Assembly (NCBI GenBank): GCA_038522735.1
Contig: JBCBJX010000006.1
Span: 1-64,000 of the forward strand
Origin: JBCBJX01 sp038522735
GTDB taxonomy: Bacteria; Pseudomonadota; Alphaproteobacteria; Caulobacterales; Parvularculaceae
DNA length: 64,000 bases
Reading direction: 5' to 3'
Of this stretch, positions 55,533 through 64,000 are shown in pieces. The notes beneath the pieces were generated by a model. The model was given only the letters and a program-made list of their open reading frames with translations, did no database searches and was not told the DNA's origin. Position 1 is the first letter of the stretch. Each line of letters begins with the position of its first letter. The position numbers were made by a program, and so were the translations under genes.

Positions 55533-57635
55533 ATGTCGCACGACACTCCCGTTGCGGAGCTTACGAAGACTGAGGCCCGCAAAGAGCTGAAGGCCCTTGC
55601 GGACGAAATCGCGCGCCATGACGCGCTCTATCACGGCGAAGACGCGCCGGAGATTTCCGACGCCGACTACGACGCCCTCCGCCAGCGGAACGCTGCGATC
55701 GAGGCGCGGTTTCCCGATCTGAAAAGGGCCGACTCACCCTCAGAAAAAATCGGCGCCGCGCCCTCAACCCAGTTTTCGGCCGTGCGCCATGCCAAGCCGA
55801 TGCTCTCCCTCGGGAACGTGTTTTCCGAGACGGAAGCGCGGGAGTTCCGTGAGCGGGTGATCCGGTTTCTCGGGCTTTCGGACGATGAGGAACTGGCCAT
55901 CACCGCCGAGCCGAAGATCGACGGCCTGTCCGCGAGCCTGCGCTACGAAGAGGGCGCGCTCGTCCTCGGCGCGACGCGGGGCGACGGAAGGGAAGGCGAG
56001 GACGTCACCGCAAATCTGAAAACGATCAATGATATTCCGCATACGTTGATGGGTGCGCCGGACGTGCTTGAGGTGCGCGGCGAGGTGTTCCTTTCCCATG
56101 CCGACTTCGGAGCGATGAATGCGGCCCGCGAAGAAGCGGGGGAGGAGCTTTACAAAAACCCGCGCAATGCGGCTGCGGGATCGGTCCGCCAGAAAGACGC
56201 GGGCGTCACCGCGTCCCGCCCCCTCGCGTTCTTTGCTTACGCCTGGGGAGAGCTCTCCGAGCCTCTCGCAGACACCCAGTCGGGCGCCGTTGCGCGCTTG
56301 AAAGCTCTCGGCTTCCGGACGAACCCGCTGATGCGGCGCTGCGTGACTCTGGAGGAAATGCTGGAGACGTATGCGGAGATTGAAGGTCGCCGCGCCGATC
56401 TCGGCTATGACATCGACGGCGTCGTCTACAAGGTCGATCGGCTCGACTGGCAGGAGCGCCTCGGCTTCGTCTCGCGGGCGCCCCGCTGGGCGACGGCGCA
56501 CAAGTTCCCCGCCGAGCAGGCGACGACGATCCTTGAGAGGATCGACATCCAGGTGGGGCGAACGGGGGCGCTGACGCCGGTGGCGAAGCTCTCGCCCGTC
56601 ACCGTCGGCGGCGTCGTCGTCTCCAACGCGACCCTGCACAACGCGGACGAAATCGAGCGCCTCGACGTGCGCGAAGGCGATATGGTCGTCGTGCAGCGGG
56701 CTGGCGACGTCATCCCGCAGGTGGTGCGGGTGCTGACCGAAAAGCGGCCGAAAGGCGCGAAGCCGTTCGAATTTCCGATGACGTGTCCTGTCTGCGGTTC
56801 CGCTGTCGCGCAAGGGGGCGAGGAGGACGACAAGGACGTGGTGCGCCGGTGCACGGGCGGGCTCGTCTGTTCGGCGCAAGCCGTGGCGCGCCTCAAACAC
56901 TTCGTCTCCCGCCGGGCGATGGACATTGAAGGGCTCGGAACGAAGCAGATTGAGGCGTTCTTCACCGACGGGCTTGTCAAAGAGCCGGCGGACATCTTCA
57001 CCCTGGAGAAGCGCGACAGCGCCGACAGCAACCTCAAGCCCCTGCGGGCGCGGGAGGGGTTTGGGAAAAAATCCGTCGACAACCTGTTCGCCGCCATCGA
57101 GGCGCGGCGGACGTTCCCCTTGAACCGGCTCCTCTTCGGCCTCGGGGTCCGCCATGTGGGGGAGACGACGTCGGAGCTTCTCGCCCGCCATTACGGCTCC
57201 ATGGAGGCTCTGCGCCGGGCGGTGGAGAACATCATCGCCGGCGACGAGGCGGCGCGGGACGACCTCCTCGCCATCGACGGCGTCGGCGGGACGGTCGTCG
57301 AGGCGCTGACGGAGTTCTTCGCCGAGGCGCACAACCTTGAGGCCCTCGACCGTCTGATGGCGGAGGTCTCGCCGGAACTGCTGGAGGCGCTCCCCGTCGC
57401 CGACAGCCCGGTCGCCGGCAAAACGGTCGTCTTCACCGGCAAGCTTGAAAAAATGACCCGCGATGAAGCGAAGGCCCGCGCCGCAGCCCTGGGCGCCAAG
57501 GTCGCGGGGTCGGTCTCGTCGAAGACGGATTATCTGGTGGCGGGCGCCGACGCCGGCTCGAAGCTAAAGAAGGCGACGGAGCTGGGCGTTGCGACGCTAA
57601 CGGAGGATGAGTGGTTGGAGATGGCGGGGAATTGA
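55533..57635 (+). CDS. ligA: NAD-dependent DNA ligase LigA
   Basis: The 700-residue enzyme has the N-terminal Ia domain (DADYDALRQRN), the adenylation site Lys128-Ile-Asp-Gly131 (EPKIDG), and an OB-fold region. The zinc finger uses CPVC and the later cysteines in RCTGGLVC, followed by HhH repeats. The C-terminal BRCT domain contains GKTVVFTGKLEKMTRDEAKA. It seals nicks during replication and repair. Length and domain order are standard, so it is intact. Confidence 0.97.
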   Translation: MSHDTPVAELTKTEARKELKALADEIARHDALYHGEDAPEISDADYDALRQRNAAIEARFPDLKRADSPSEKIGAAPSTQFSAVRHAKPMLSLGNVFSETEAREFRERVIRFLGLSDDEELAITAEPKIDGLSASLRYEEGALVLGATRGDGREGEDVTANLKTINDIPHTLMGAPDVLEVRGEVFLSHADFGAMNAAREEAGEELYKNPRNAAAGSVRQKDAGVTASRPLAFFAYAWGELSEPLADTQSGAVARLKALGFRTNPLMRRCVTLEEMLETYAEIEGRRADLGYDIDGVVYKVDRLDWQERLGFVSRAPRWATAHKFPAEQATTILERIDIQVGRTGALTPVAKLSPVTVGGVVVSNATLHNADEIERLDVREGDMVVVQRAGDVIPQVVRVLTEKRPKGAKPFEFPMTCPVCGSAVAQGGEEDDKDVVRRCTGGLVCSAQAVARLKHFVSRRAMDIEGLGTKQIEAFFTDGLVKEPADIFTLEKRDSADSNLKPLRAREGFGKKSVDNLFAAIEARRTFPLNRLLFGLGVRHVGETTSELLARHYGSMEALRRAVENIIAGDEAARDDLLAIDGVGGTVVEALTEFFAEAHNLEALDRLMAEVSPELLEALPVADSPVAGKTVVFTGKLEKMTRDEAKARAAALGAKVAGSVSSKTDYLVAGADAGSKLKKATELGVATLTEDEWLEMAGN

Positions 57636-57639
57636 GCGC

Positions 57640-57806
57640 CTCTCCCCTCTCCCGTCGGGAGAGGGGCCGGGGGTGAGGGGGAGCGGCGTCTCCGCCTACG
57701 CGGCGTTTGGAGTATTGTCCGCTCGCAGTGCTTCGTTCACAACGGTCAGGGCGGTTAGATCGTCCCCCCCCTTCACCCCAAACCCCTCTCCCAAGGGGAG
57801 AGGGGG
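57640..57806. repeat. Inverted repeat of CTCCCC/GGGGAG units after ligA
   Basis: A left hairpin (CTCCCCTCTCCCG / GGGAGAGGGG) with GGGGGTGAGGGGG is mirrored by CCCCTTCACCCC and a right hairpin, CCCCTCTCCC / GGGGAGAGGGGG. It lies between the convergent ligA and aminopeptidase genes and may end both transcripts. Confidence 0.8.
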
Positions 57807-57819
57807 CTTAAGCGGGGGC

Positions 57820-59649
57820 TTAAAGCTCCCCCGTCGCCTCATCCAGCCACCGGGCGACGTCCGCCGGGACCAGCGGCGAAATCACTTCGCGGACGCGGGC
57901 GTGATAGGCGTCCACCCAGCGGCGTTCGTCCGCCGTTAGCATCTCCGCGACGATCAACCGGCGCTCCAAGGGGGCGAGGGTGATGGTCTCGAAGCCCATC
58001 ATCTCCCGGTCGCCGCCGGGGACGGGCTCGGGCGCCGTCACCACGACGAGGTTCTCAATGCGGATGCCGTATTCGCCGCCTTTATAGTAGCCGGGCTCGT
58101 TGGAGCAGATCATGCCGGGCTCAAGCGCCTGCGCGTTCACCGTCTTGGCGATGCGCTGGGGCCCTTCGTGCACGGAGAGGAAAGAGCCGACGCCGTGGCC
58201 GGTGCCGTGGTCGTAATCCATCCCGAGATCCCAGAGCGGGCGGCGGGCGAAGCCGTCGAGCTGCTGGCCGGTCGTGCCCTTGGGGAAGCGCGCGGTTGCA
58301 AGGGCGATATGGCCTTTCAGAACCAGGGTGTACCGCTCCGCCATCTCGTCCGTCGGATCGCCGATGGCGGCGACGCGGGTGATGTCCGTCGTGCCGTCCG
58401 GGTACTGTCCGCCGGAATCGACGAGGTAAAGGGAGCCCGGCGCGAGCGGCCGGTTCGTCTCCGTGGAGACCCGGTAATGGGGGAAGGCGCCGTTCGGCCC
58501 AGCGGCGGAAATCGTCTCGAACGAAATGTCTTTCAGCTCGGCGATCTCCTGGCGGAAGGCCTGCAGCTGCCGGGCCGCAGCGATCTCATCCTTGGAGCCG
58601 TCCTGCGCCTCCGTCGCAAGCCAGTGGAGGAAGCGGGTGACAGCGGCCCCGTCGCGCACATGGGCGGCGCGGGCGCCCTCGATCTCCGCGCCTGTCTTGA
58701 GGGCGCGGGGAAGGGCGCACGGGTCCGCTCCGTGGACGACCGTTCCGCCGTTCTCACGCACGGCGGCGGCGTAGGCGGCGGGGGCGAGGGCGGGGTCGAG
58801 CAGGACGGTCGCGCCGGCGGCGCCCAGCGCCGCGACCTGCGGCGTCGCATCCGTCTCCGGGCGGATCGTCAGAGCGCCGCCCGTCTCGTCGGCGAGCGCC
58901 GTCGCCGCTTCATTGGAGACTTTCTTCGGGTCAATGAAGAGCGTCGCCTTCCCGTCCGCGCCCACCATGGCGCGCGAGAGCGGCACCGGCGCGTGGGCGA
59001 CGTCGCCGCCGCGCACATTGAAGAGCCAAGCGACCGAAAGGGGCGATGAGATCATCACCGCGTCGGCGCCCGCCTCGCGCACCGCCTCGGCGATCTCGGC
59101 GATCTTTTCATCCGCCCCGCGTCCGGCGTAGCGGCGGGGGTGGGGGATGAGGGCGGCCTCCGGTTTCGCCGGCTGGTCTTTCCATGCGGCGTCGACGGGG
59201 TTCTCCGTGACCGGAACGAGGCGCGCGCCCGCCTTGGCGCAGGCTTCTGCAAGGGCGTCCACGTCCTTTTCATTGTGCAGCATGGGGTCGTAGCCGATGG
59301 TTCCGCCGCGGGGCGCGTTCTGGCGGAGCCATTTCGCGGGCGTCGTTTCCGGATAGTCGACATAGGCGTAGACGGCGTCGTCCACCTGGTCCTTCACCTG
59401 CAGGGTGTAGCGTCCGTCGATGAAGATGGCGGCTTTGTCTTTCAGGACGATCGCCGAGCCCGCGGAGCCCGAAAACCCCGTCGCCCAGAGCAGGCGCTCC
59501 GCGTAATAGGGCGTATATTCGTTCCCGTACTCATCATCATGGGGGATGAGAAAGCCGTCGAGGTCGAGCCGCTCCATCTCCGCACGGACGAGGGGCGTGT
59601 GCGCGGAGGCGTAGGAGCGGTCGGAGCGGGGCTCGAAGCTCTGGAACAT
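57820..59649 (-). CDS. M24B family aminopeptidase P (long form)
   Basis: From ATG 59649, with AAAGG eight bases before it, the protein has 609 residues. Two creatinase N-terminal-like domains (about 20-300) precede the M24 domain. DSGGQYPDGTTDITR supplies two metal-binding Asp residues, HGTGHGVGSFLSVHEGP a metal-binding His, and NEPGYY a Glu. The three-domain form resembles eukaryotic XPNPEP1 and is common in Alphaproteobacteria. It removes N-terminal residues before proline and is likely cytoplasmic, as no signal is seen. Confidence 0.92.
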   Translation of the reverse strand: MFQSFEPRSDRSYASAHTPLVRAEMERLDLDGFLIPHDDEYGNEYTPYYAERLLWATGFSGSAGSAIVLKDKAAIFIDGRYTLQVKDQVDDAVYAYVDYPETTPAKWLRQNAPRGGTIGYDPMLHNEKDVDALAEACAKAGARLVPVTENPVDAAWKDQPAKPEAALIPHPRRYAGRGADEKIAEIAEAVREAGADAVMISSPLSVAWLFNVRGGDVAHAPVPLSRAMVGADGKATLFIDPKKVSNEAATALADETGGALTIRPETDATPQVAALGAAGATVLLDPALAPAAYAAAVRENGGTVVHGADPCALPRALKTGAEIEGARAAHVRDGAAVTRFLHWLATEAQDGSKDEIAAARQLQAFRQEIAELKDISFETISAAGPNGAFPHYRVSTETNRPLAPGSLYLVDSGGQYPDGTTDITRVAAIGDPTDEMAERYTLVLKGHIALATARFPKGTTGQQLDGFARRPLWDLGMDYDHGTGHGVGSFLSVHEGPQRIAKTVNAQALEPGMICSNEPGYYKGGEYGIRIENLVVVTAPEPVPGGDREMMGFETITLAPLERRLIVAEMLTADERRWVDAYHARVREVISPLVPADVARWLDEATGEL

Positions 59650-59701
59650 GTCGGCGGCCTTTCTCGTGCTGAAGAGGAAGGTAGGCGGTGCGCCCCCGTT
59701 C

Positions 59702-59831
59702 GTCATCCCGGGCGAGCGCAGCGAGACCCGGGACCCAGGGCGGCCGGTGCAGAAAGTGCGGCCCTGGGTCCCGGATCGCTCGAAAGCGTTTCGAAATCGG
59801 AGATTTCGACGCTTTCGGCGTCCGGGATGAC
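59702..59831. repeat. Composite palindromic repeat, TCATCCCGG family
   Basis: Outer GTCATCCCGG / CCGGGATGAC and inner CCGGGACCCAGGG / CCCTGGGTCCCGG arms share edges with the 55326 element. A side hairpin, GAAAGCGT / ACGCTTTC, is present. It begins three bases from the prmA stop and lies between prmA and the aminopeptidase gene. Confidence 0.88.
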
Positions 59832-59833
59832 GG

Positions 59834-60772
59834 TTATTGCTTCGTCATCACCAGCACCGGCCAGGACGGATGGTCGCGGCGGGCCTCCAGCGCGAAGCCG
59901 GCGGTCTCGTAGGCGGTGCGGACGGCCGTCTCCTGGTCCGCCAGCAGCCCCGCGAGGATGACGCGGCAGCCCCAGGTCATATGCCCCGCCGCGGCGGGGG
60001 CGAACTCCGCCAGCGGCCCCGCGAGGATGTTCGCGAAGACGAGGTTGAAGGGCGCCCGGGCGTCGATTTCGCCGGCGGCGAAGCCGTCCGCCTCGATCAC
60101 CGTCACGAGGTCCGAGACGTCGTTCAGCGCGGCGTTCTCCCGGCCGATGGCGACGGAGGTCGCGTCGATGTCGGAGGCGAGGACGGGAACGCCCCAGCGC
60201 TTCGCCGCGGCGATGGCGAGGACGCACGAGCCCGCGCCGAGATCGAGGATGCGGCCGGGCGGGGCGTCAGGCAGGGCGTCGATCGCTGTCAGGCAACCCG
60301 CCGTCGTCGGGTGATGGCCGGTGCCGAAGGCCTGGTTCGCGTCGATGCGGATGGGGATGAGATGGGGCTCGGCCTCGCGTAGGGCCGTCACCTCGTCCGC
60401 ATCGTGAACGCCATAGGCGAGGAAGCGCCCGGCGCGGATGATGCCGAGCCCGGCGAGCGCGTGGGCGACCCAGTCGATATCAGGCGTCTCCTCGGCCTCG
60501 GGCGCGGCGACGTCCGCCCAGCCGGGCACGAACTCGGCGAGCATGGCGCCGACTGAGGGGGCGTCCGGTTTTTCCTCCCAATACCCGTCGAGCCGCCAGA
60601 GGACGTCGGGCGCGCCGTCGTCCGCGAGCAGGTCTTCCTTCCGGACGCTGACGGCGTCGGCGCCGATCACTTCGGTGAGGATCGTCGCAGCGGCTTCCAG
60701 AGCCGCGCGCGGACCGGTCCAGACGAGTTTATGGGCGACGCCGGCTGCGGCGTTGGGCGTGTATTGCGTCAT
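59834..60772 (-). CDS. prmA: Ribosomal protein L11 methyltransferase PrmA
   Basis: The 312-residue enzyme shows NQAFGTGHHPTTAGCL, the SAM site ILDLGAGSCVLAIAAAK and VFANILAGPLAEFAP, all standard for PrmA. It trimethylates residues of ribosomal protein L11. A Cys replaces the usual Gly in the GAGSC loop. It is downstream of the MAPEG and uvrD genes in a leftward run. Confidence 0.93.
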   Translation of the reverse strand: MTQYTPNAAAGVAHKLVWTGPRAALEAAATILTEVIGADAVSVRKEDLLADDGAPDVLWRLDGYWEEKPDAPSVGAMLAEFVPGWADVAAPEAEETPDIDWVAHALAGLGIIRAGRFLAYGVHDADEVTALREAEPHLIPIRIDANQAFGTGHHPTTAGCLTAIDALPDAPPGRILDLGAGSCVLAIAAAKRWGVPVLASDIDATSVAIGRENAALNDVSDLVTVIEADGFAAGEIDARAPFNLVFANILAGPLAEFAPAAAGHMTWGCRVILAGLLADQETAVRTAYETAGFALEARRDHPSWPVLVMTKQ

Positions 60773-60783
60773 GGGCGGACGGC

Positions 60784-61233
60784 TTAGGCCGGCTGCAGCA
60801 CGCTCGCAATGGCGACGATCGAGAGCGCGGCGCCGCCGACGTATGTGACGATCGCGCCGATCGCTTTCAGCACATGCGGCTTCTCAAGCGTCTCGCAGAG
60901 GAGGAAGCCGGCCGCGTGGATGAAGCGGGACGCCGTGACGGCGAGCATCAGCCAGACGACGGGGCCCGCGGCGGCGGGGTCGCGGCTCATGTCCCGCTCC
61001 AGCGCAACGCCGACGATGAGGAGGAGCACCATCAGGGTCGGCGCGTATTCCGTCGCGTTGCCGTGGGCGCGGACGGTCTTGGCGAGGGAGGACGCCGGGT
61101 CCGGCGCGCCGGTGATCACCTTCGATCGCGTGCGCTCGATGGAGACCCAGAACCCGAGCACGAAAACGAGAAGGCCGAGGGCGGCGGCGGAGATGACGGC
61201 GAAGAGCATGGCGGTTCCGAAAAGCTTGATCAC
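60784..61233 (-). CDS. MAPEG family membrane protein
   Basis: The 149-residue protein starts at GTG 61233 and has four predicted helices. RAHGNATEYAPTLMVLLLIV is the family signature (the glutathione-binding Asn/Glu region), and SRFIHAAGFLL is further conserved. MAPEG proteins include glutathione transferases of the inner membrane; the bacterial ones are poorly defined. It is 21 bases after uvrD and 11 before prmA, so probably cotranscribed. Confidence 0.87.
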   Translation of the reverse strand: MIKLFGTAMLFAVISAAALGLLVFVLGFWVSIERTRSKVITGAPDPASSLAKTVRAHGNATEYAPTLMVLLLIVGVALERDMSRDPAAAGPVVWLMLAVTASRFIHAAGFLLCETLEKPHVLKAIGAIVTYVGGAALSIVAIASVLQPA

Positions 61234-61254
61234 CGCGACCCTGAGACAACAGGG

Positions 61255-63555
61255 TTAATGCTTCTCCAAGAAGCTCTCGACCACTTTCTTGGGCCCGGAG
61301 TGTTCAAAATTCACCGTCAGCTTGTTGCCTTCGACGGCGAGAACCGATCCGTAGCCGAATTTCTGGTGGAAGACCCGTTCGCCGACGCCGTATTTGGAGC
61401 GGCCGGGGCTGGCGGACGAGACGACGCTTGCGCGCGCCTCGATGAGCGGCGGTTCCGACCGTCCGCGTTCGTGCTTTTTCAGGGCCTCCGCCGCCCGGGC
61501 GCGCCGCCAGCCGGGGTTGTCGTAATAGGTGTCGTCTTCCAGCTTCGTTGCGTTGAAGCGCGAGGCGCCCGCGAGCTCCTTCGCCGAGACGCCGTAGAGT
61601 CCGGGCTCGGAGACAACCTCGGCGTGATCCTGCGGCAGTTCCTCGACGAAGCGGGAGGGGAGGGCGTTCATCCAGCGCCCGAAGATCTGGCGGTTGGCGA
61701 CGAAGGAGATCCGCGCGCTTTCGCGCGCCCGGGTGAGGCCCACATAGGCGAGGCGGCGTTCCTCCTCGAGGCCGTCGTTTCCCTTGTCGTCGATGGAGCG
61801 CTGGGACGGGAAGACCCCTTCCTCCCACCCCGGAAGAAAGACGACGGGAAATTCGAGGCCCTTCGCGGCGTGCAGGGTCATCAGCCAGACCTGCCCGTCG
61901 GCGGTCTCGGCGTTCAGTTCCGAAACGAGCGCGACATGGTCGAGATAGCCCTCCAGCGTCTCGAATTCGCCGACGGCGTCCACCAGCTCCTTCAGATTGT
62001 CGAGCTTGGAGGCGGCCTGGGGCGACTTCGCCGTCTTCCAGTAATCCGTGTACCCGGACTCCTCCAGAACCAGCTCCGTCAGGCGCTTCGGCTCGGCGTC
62101 ATCTGAAAATGCGCGCCAGCGGTCGAGGTCGTCGAGGAAGCGGGCGAGGGCGCCTTTGGCGGGGCCGCGGATTTCGTCGGTTTCCAGAAGCTGGCGGGTG
62201 ACGGCGTGGAGGGAGGCTCGCGCGTGGCGGGCGTGGCCCTGCAGGGTCTGGATGGTCTTGGCGCCGATCTTCCGGGCGGGCTTGTTCACCACCCGCTCGA
62301 AGGAGAGATCGTCGTCCGGCGAGCGGCAGAGGCGGAGGTACGAAAGCGCGTCCTTCGTCTCTTCACGCTCATAAAAGCGCGGGCCGCCGACCACTTTGTA
62401 CGGAACGCCGAGGGTGTTGAAGCGCTCCTCGAAGGCGCGCATCTGATGGCTCGCGCGCACCAGCACCGCCATGTCGGAGAGGGAGCGGCCCTTCCGCTGC
62501 TCCTGCTCGATGTCCTCGCCGACGAGGCGGGCTTCTTCTTCGGCGTCCCAGAGGCCGCGCACCTGGACTTTTTCGCCGTCCGCATCCTCCGTCCACAGGG
62601 TTTTGCCGAGCCGGGCGGTGTTGCGCGCGATGACGCCCGACGCTGCGCCGAGGATGTGCCCGGTGGAGCGGTAATTGCGCTCCAGGCGGATCACCTGGGC
62701 GCCGGGGAAGTCTTTCTCGAAGCGGAGGATGTTTTCCACCTCCGCCCCCCGCCAGCCGTAGATCGACTGGTCGTCGTCCCCCACGCAGCAGATGTTCTTG
62801 TGGCCCTGGGCGAGGAGGCGCAACCATAGATACTGGGCGACGTTCGTGTCCTGATATTCGTCGACCATCACATAGCGGAAGCGGCTCTGGAAATCCGCCA
62901 GCACGTCCGCATGCTTCTGAAAGATGGTGAGGTTGTGCAGGAGGAGATCGCCGAAATCGACGGCGTTGAGGGCGATGAGCCGCTCCTGATAGGCCGTGTA
63001 AAGCTCGATCGCCTTGCCGTCGGCGAACCGCCAGGCGTCGTCTTCCGGGACCTTCGCAGGAACGAGCCCCTTGTTCTTCCATTCATCGATGAGGGCGGCG
63101 AGGCCCCGGCCCGTCCAGCGCTTTTCATCGAGCCCAGCGGCGGAGATCACCTGCTTGCAGAGCCTGAGCGCGTCGTCGGCGTCGAGGATCGTGAATGTCG
63201 GTTTGAGGCCGACAAGTTCTGCATGCCGACGGAGGATCTGGGCCGCCACCGAGTGGAAGGTGCCCATCCATCGCATGCTCTCCGCCGCGGGGCCGATGAG
63301 GGCGGCCACCCGCTCCTTCATCTCCCGCGCCGCCTTGTTGGTGAAGGTGACGGCGAGAACGTTCCAAGCGGGCGCCCGCCGCGTCGCGACGATGTGCGCG
63401 AGCCGCGTCGTCAGCGCCTTGGTCTTCCCGGTGCCCGCGCCGGCGAGCATGAGCACGGGCCCCTCCGTCGCCAGCACGGCGGCGCGCTGGGCGTCGTTGA
63501 GGCCTTGCGTGTAAGGCGGGTCGGCGGGTTCGCGGGCGAGGGTCGTTTGAGCCAT
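61255..63555 (-). CDS. uvrD: UvrD/PcrA-type superfamily 1 DNA helicase
   Basis: The 766-residue helicase has the Q motif LNDAQRAAV, Walker A AGAGTGKT (38-45), VDEYQDTNVAQ, GDDDQSIYGWRGAEV and the later LMTLHAAKGLEFPVVFLPG. The C-terminal end has the Tudor-like segment GVGERVFHQKFGYGSVLAVE that binds RNA polymerase in PcrA/UvrD. It unwinds DNA in excision and mismatch repair. Start ATG 63555. PcrA would be an equally valid name. Confidence 0.95.
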   Translation of the reverse strand: MAQTTLAREPADPPYTQGLNDAQRAAVLATEGPVLMLAGAGTGKTKALTTRLAHIVATRRAPAWNVLAVTFTNKAAREMKERVAALIGPAAESMRWMGTFHSVAAQILRRHAELVGLKPTFTILDADDALRLCKQVISAAGLDEKRWTGRGLAALIDEWKNKGLVPAKVPEDDAWRFADGKAIELYTAYQERLIALNAVDFGDLLLHNLTIFQKHADVLADFQSRFRYVMVDEYQDTNVAQYLWLRLLAQGHKNICCVGDDDQSIYGWRGAEVENILRFEKDFPGAQVIRLERNYRSTGHILGAASGVIARNTARLGKTLWTEDADGEKVQVRGLWDAEEEARLVGEDIEQEQRKGRSLSDMAVLVRASHQMRAFEERFNTLGVPYKVVGGPRFYEREETKDALSYLRLCRSPDDDLSFERVVNKPARKIGAKTIQTLQGHARHARASLHAVTRQLLETDEIRGPAKGALARFLDDLDRWRAFSDDAEPKRLTELVLEESGYTDYWKTAKSPQAASKLDNLKELVDAVGEFETLEGYLDHVALVSELNAETADGQVWLMTLHAAKGLEFPVVFLPGWEEGVFPSQRSIDDKGNDGLEEERRLAYVGLTRARESARISFVANRQIFGRWMNALPSRFVEELPQDHAEVVSEPGLYGVSAKELAGASRFNATKLEDDTYYDNPGWRRARAAEALKKHERGRSEPPLIEARASVVSSASPGRSKYGVGERVFHQKFGYGSVLAVEGNKLTVNFEHSGPKKVVESFLEKH

Positions 63556-63632
63556 GGGAGGACCATAGAGCGCGCCGAACGATTCGGGAACGCGGGTGGC
63601 GGGATGTGTGCGACGATGTTATATTCTGCGTC

Positions 63633-64000
63633 GTGAAGCTCCTCGCCGCCCTTTTCGCCGCGTTCGCGCTCGCCTTCGGCGGGCAGCCCTGCGCTCATGC
63701 GCATGGGGCGGAGGCGGCGGTCGAGAGCATGGGCTCGGGCGATTGTCATGACATGGCGCCGATGCATGAGGGCGACGGTTCGGCGATGCGTCACGCGCAG
63801 GACGAGGGCGTGGGCGGGGACGACGATCCCGCCCATCCCTGTCCCGGCGGCGACGACTGTCCGGGCTGCGCGATGACCAGCGCCGTCGCGGCGGCCCCCG
63901 CCGTCTTCGTCGCCCCGGAATTCGTCGACGCCGTCGCGCCGGCGACGCCCGCCGCGCGGCGCGGCGCTTTCAACGCGTTCGATCCGCCGCCGCCTCGGGG
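63633..64000 (+). CDS. Cys/His-rich exported protein, C-terminus cut off
   Basis: GTG 63633 opens a frame that continues without stop to the window edge (122 codons). A signal peptide ends near residue 22 (MKLLAALFAAFALAFGGQPC). The mature part has repeated His, Met and Cys (CHDMAPMHEGDG, then HPCPGGDDCPGCAM) with Cys38, Cys70, Cys76 and Cys79, which suggests metal binding, possibly copper. The Pro-rich NAFDPPPPR near the edge recalls small proteins found next to metal efflux genes. A TATATT box lies at 63620-63625. Family not firmly identified. Confidence 0.6.
   Translation, partial: MKLLAALFAAFALAFGGQPCAHAHGAEAAVESMGSGDCHDMAPMHEGDGSAMRHAQDEGVGGDDDPAHPCPGGDDCPGCAMTSAVAAAPAVFVAPEFVDAVAPATPAARRGAFNAFDPPPPR

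Overview
This is a GC-rich stretch of an alphaproteobacterial chromosome. The main evidence is a complete division and cell-wall (dcw) cluster preceded by rnpB, the lpxC-bamD-recN-ligA run after it, a methionine synthase without its homocysteine module, tandem mlaA-mlaC genes, and a perfect CtrA-type box (TTAA-N7-TTAA) before ftsZ. The CtrA box and gene order point to the Caulobacterales/Parvularculales/Rhodobacterales side of the class. I cannot name a genus.

Left part (1-22 kb): a cut-off HerA-like ATPase, an acidic anchored protein, an HPt phosphotransfer protein, and an M48 protease with a DUF898 membrane protein. Next come the remains of a divergent sulfatase/acetylesterase pair. A leftward block follows with a 2OG-Fe(II) oxygenase, a small membrane protein, an S41 protease, a MoxR ATPase, a DUF547 lipoprotein and a CoxE-like VWA protein. 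After these come metabolic genes (TPP enzyme, formyltransferase-like protein, gabT, FAH-family hydrolase, free-methionine-sulfoxide reductase), a cadherin/FG-GAP lipoprotein, a PH-domain membrane protein, ettA and an M23 peptidase.

Middle part (22-32 kb): mlaA-mlaC for phospholipid traffic diverge from a one-carbon operon made of an ArsR-methyltransferase fusion regulator, metF and metH. The operon starts with a strong 22-bp inverted repeat that is probably the regulator's operator. Small membrane proteins, a TerB/DnaJ-type protein, an EamA transporter, a peptidoglycan amidase and a DUF2141 protein lead to rnpB.

Right part (32.9-57.6 kb): mraZ-rsmH-ftsL-ftsI-murE-murF-mraY-murD-ftsW-murG-murC-murB-ddl-ftsQ-ftsA-ftsZ, mostly with 1-4 base overlaps. 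It makes the meso-DAP peptidoglycan precursor and the divisome. lpxC (lipid A), bamD (outer-membrane assembly), recN and ligA (DNA repair and replication) follow. From 57.8 kb a leftward block holds uvrD, a MAPEG protein, prmA and an M24 aminopeptidase. The window ends inside a Cys/His-rich exported protein.

Several intergenic gaps hold large palindromic repeats of at least three families. I see no tRNA, rRNA, CRISPR array, transposase, integrase or phage gene. Most of the window is conserved housekeeping sequence, and I did not find a convincing wholly new system. The best leads are the ArsR-methyltransferase/metF/metH unit with its operator and missing partner, the deletion scar at 4.4-5.5 kb, the MraZ and CtrA sites, and the palindromic repeats.
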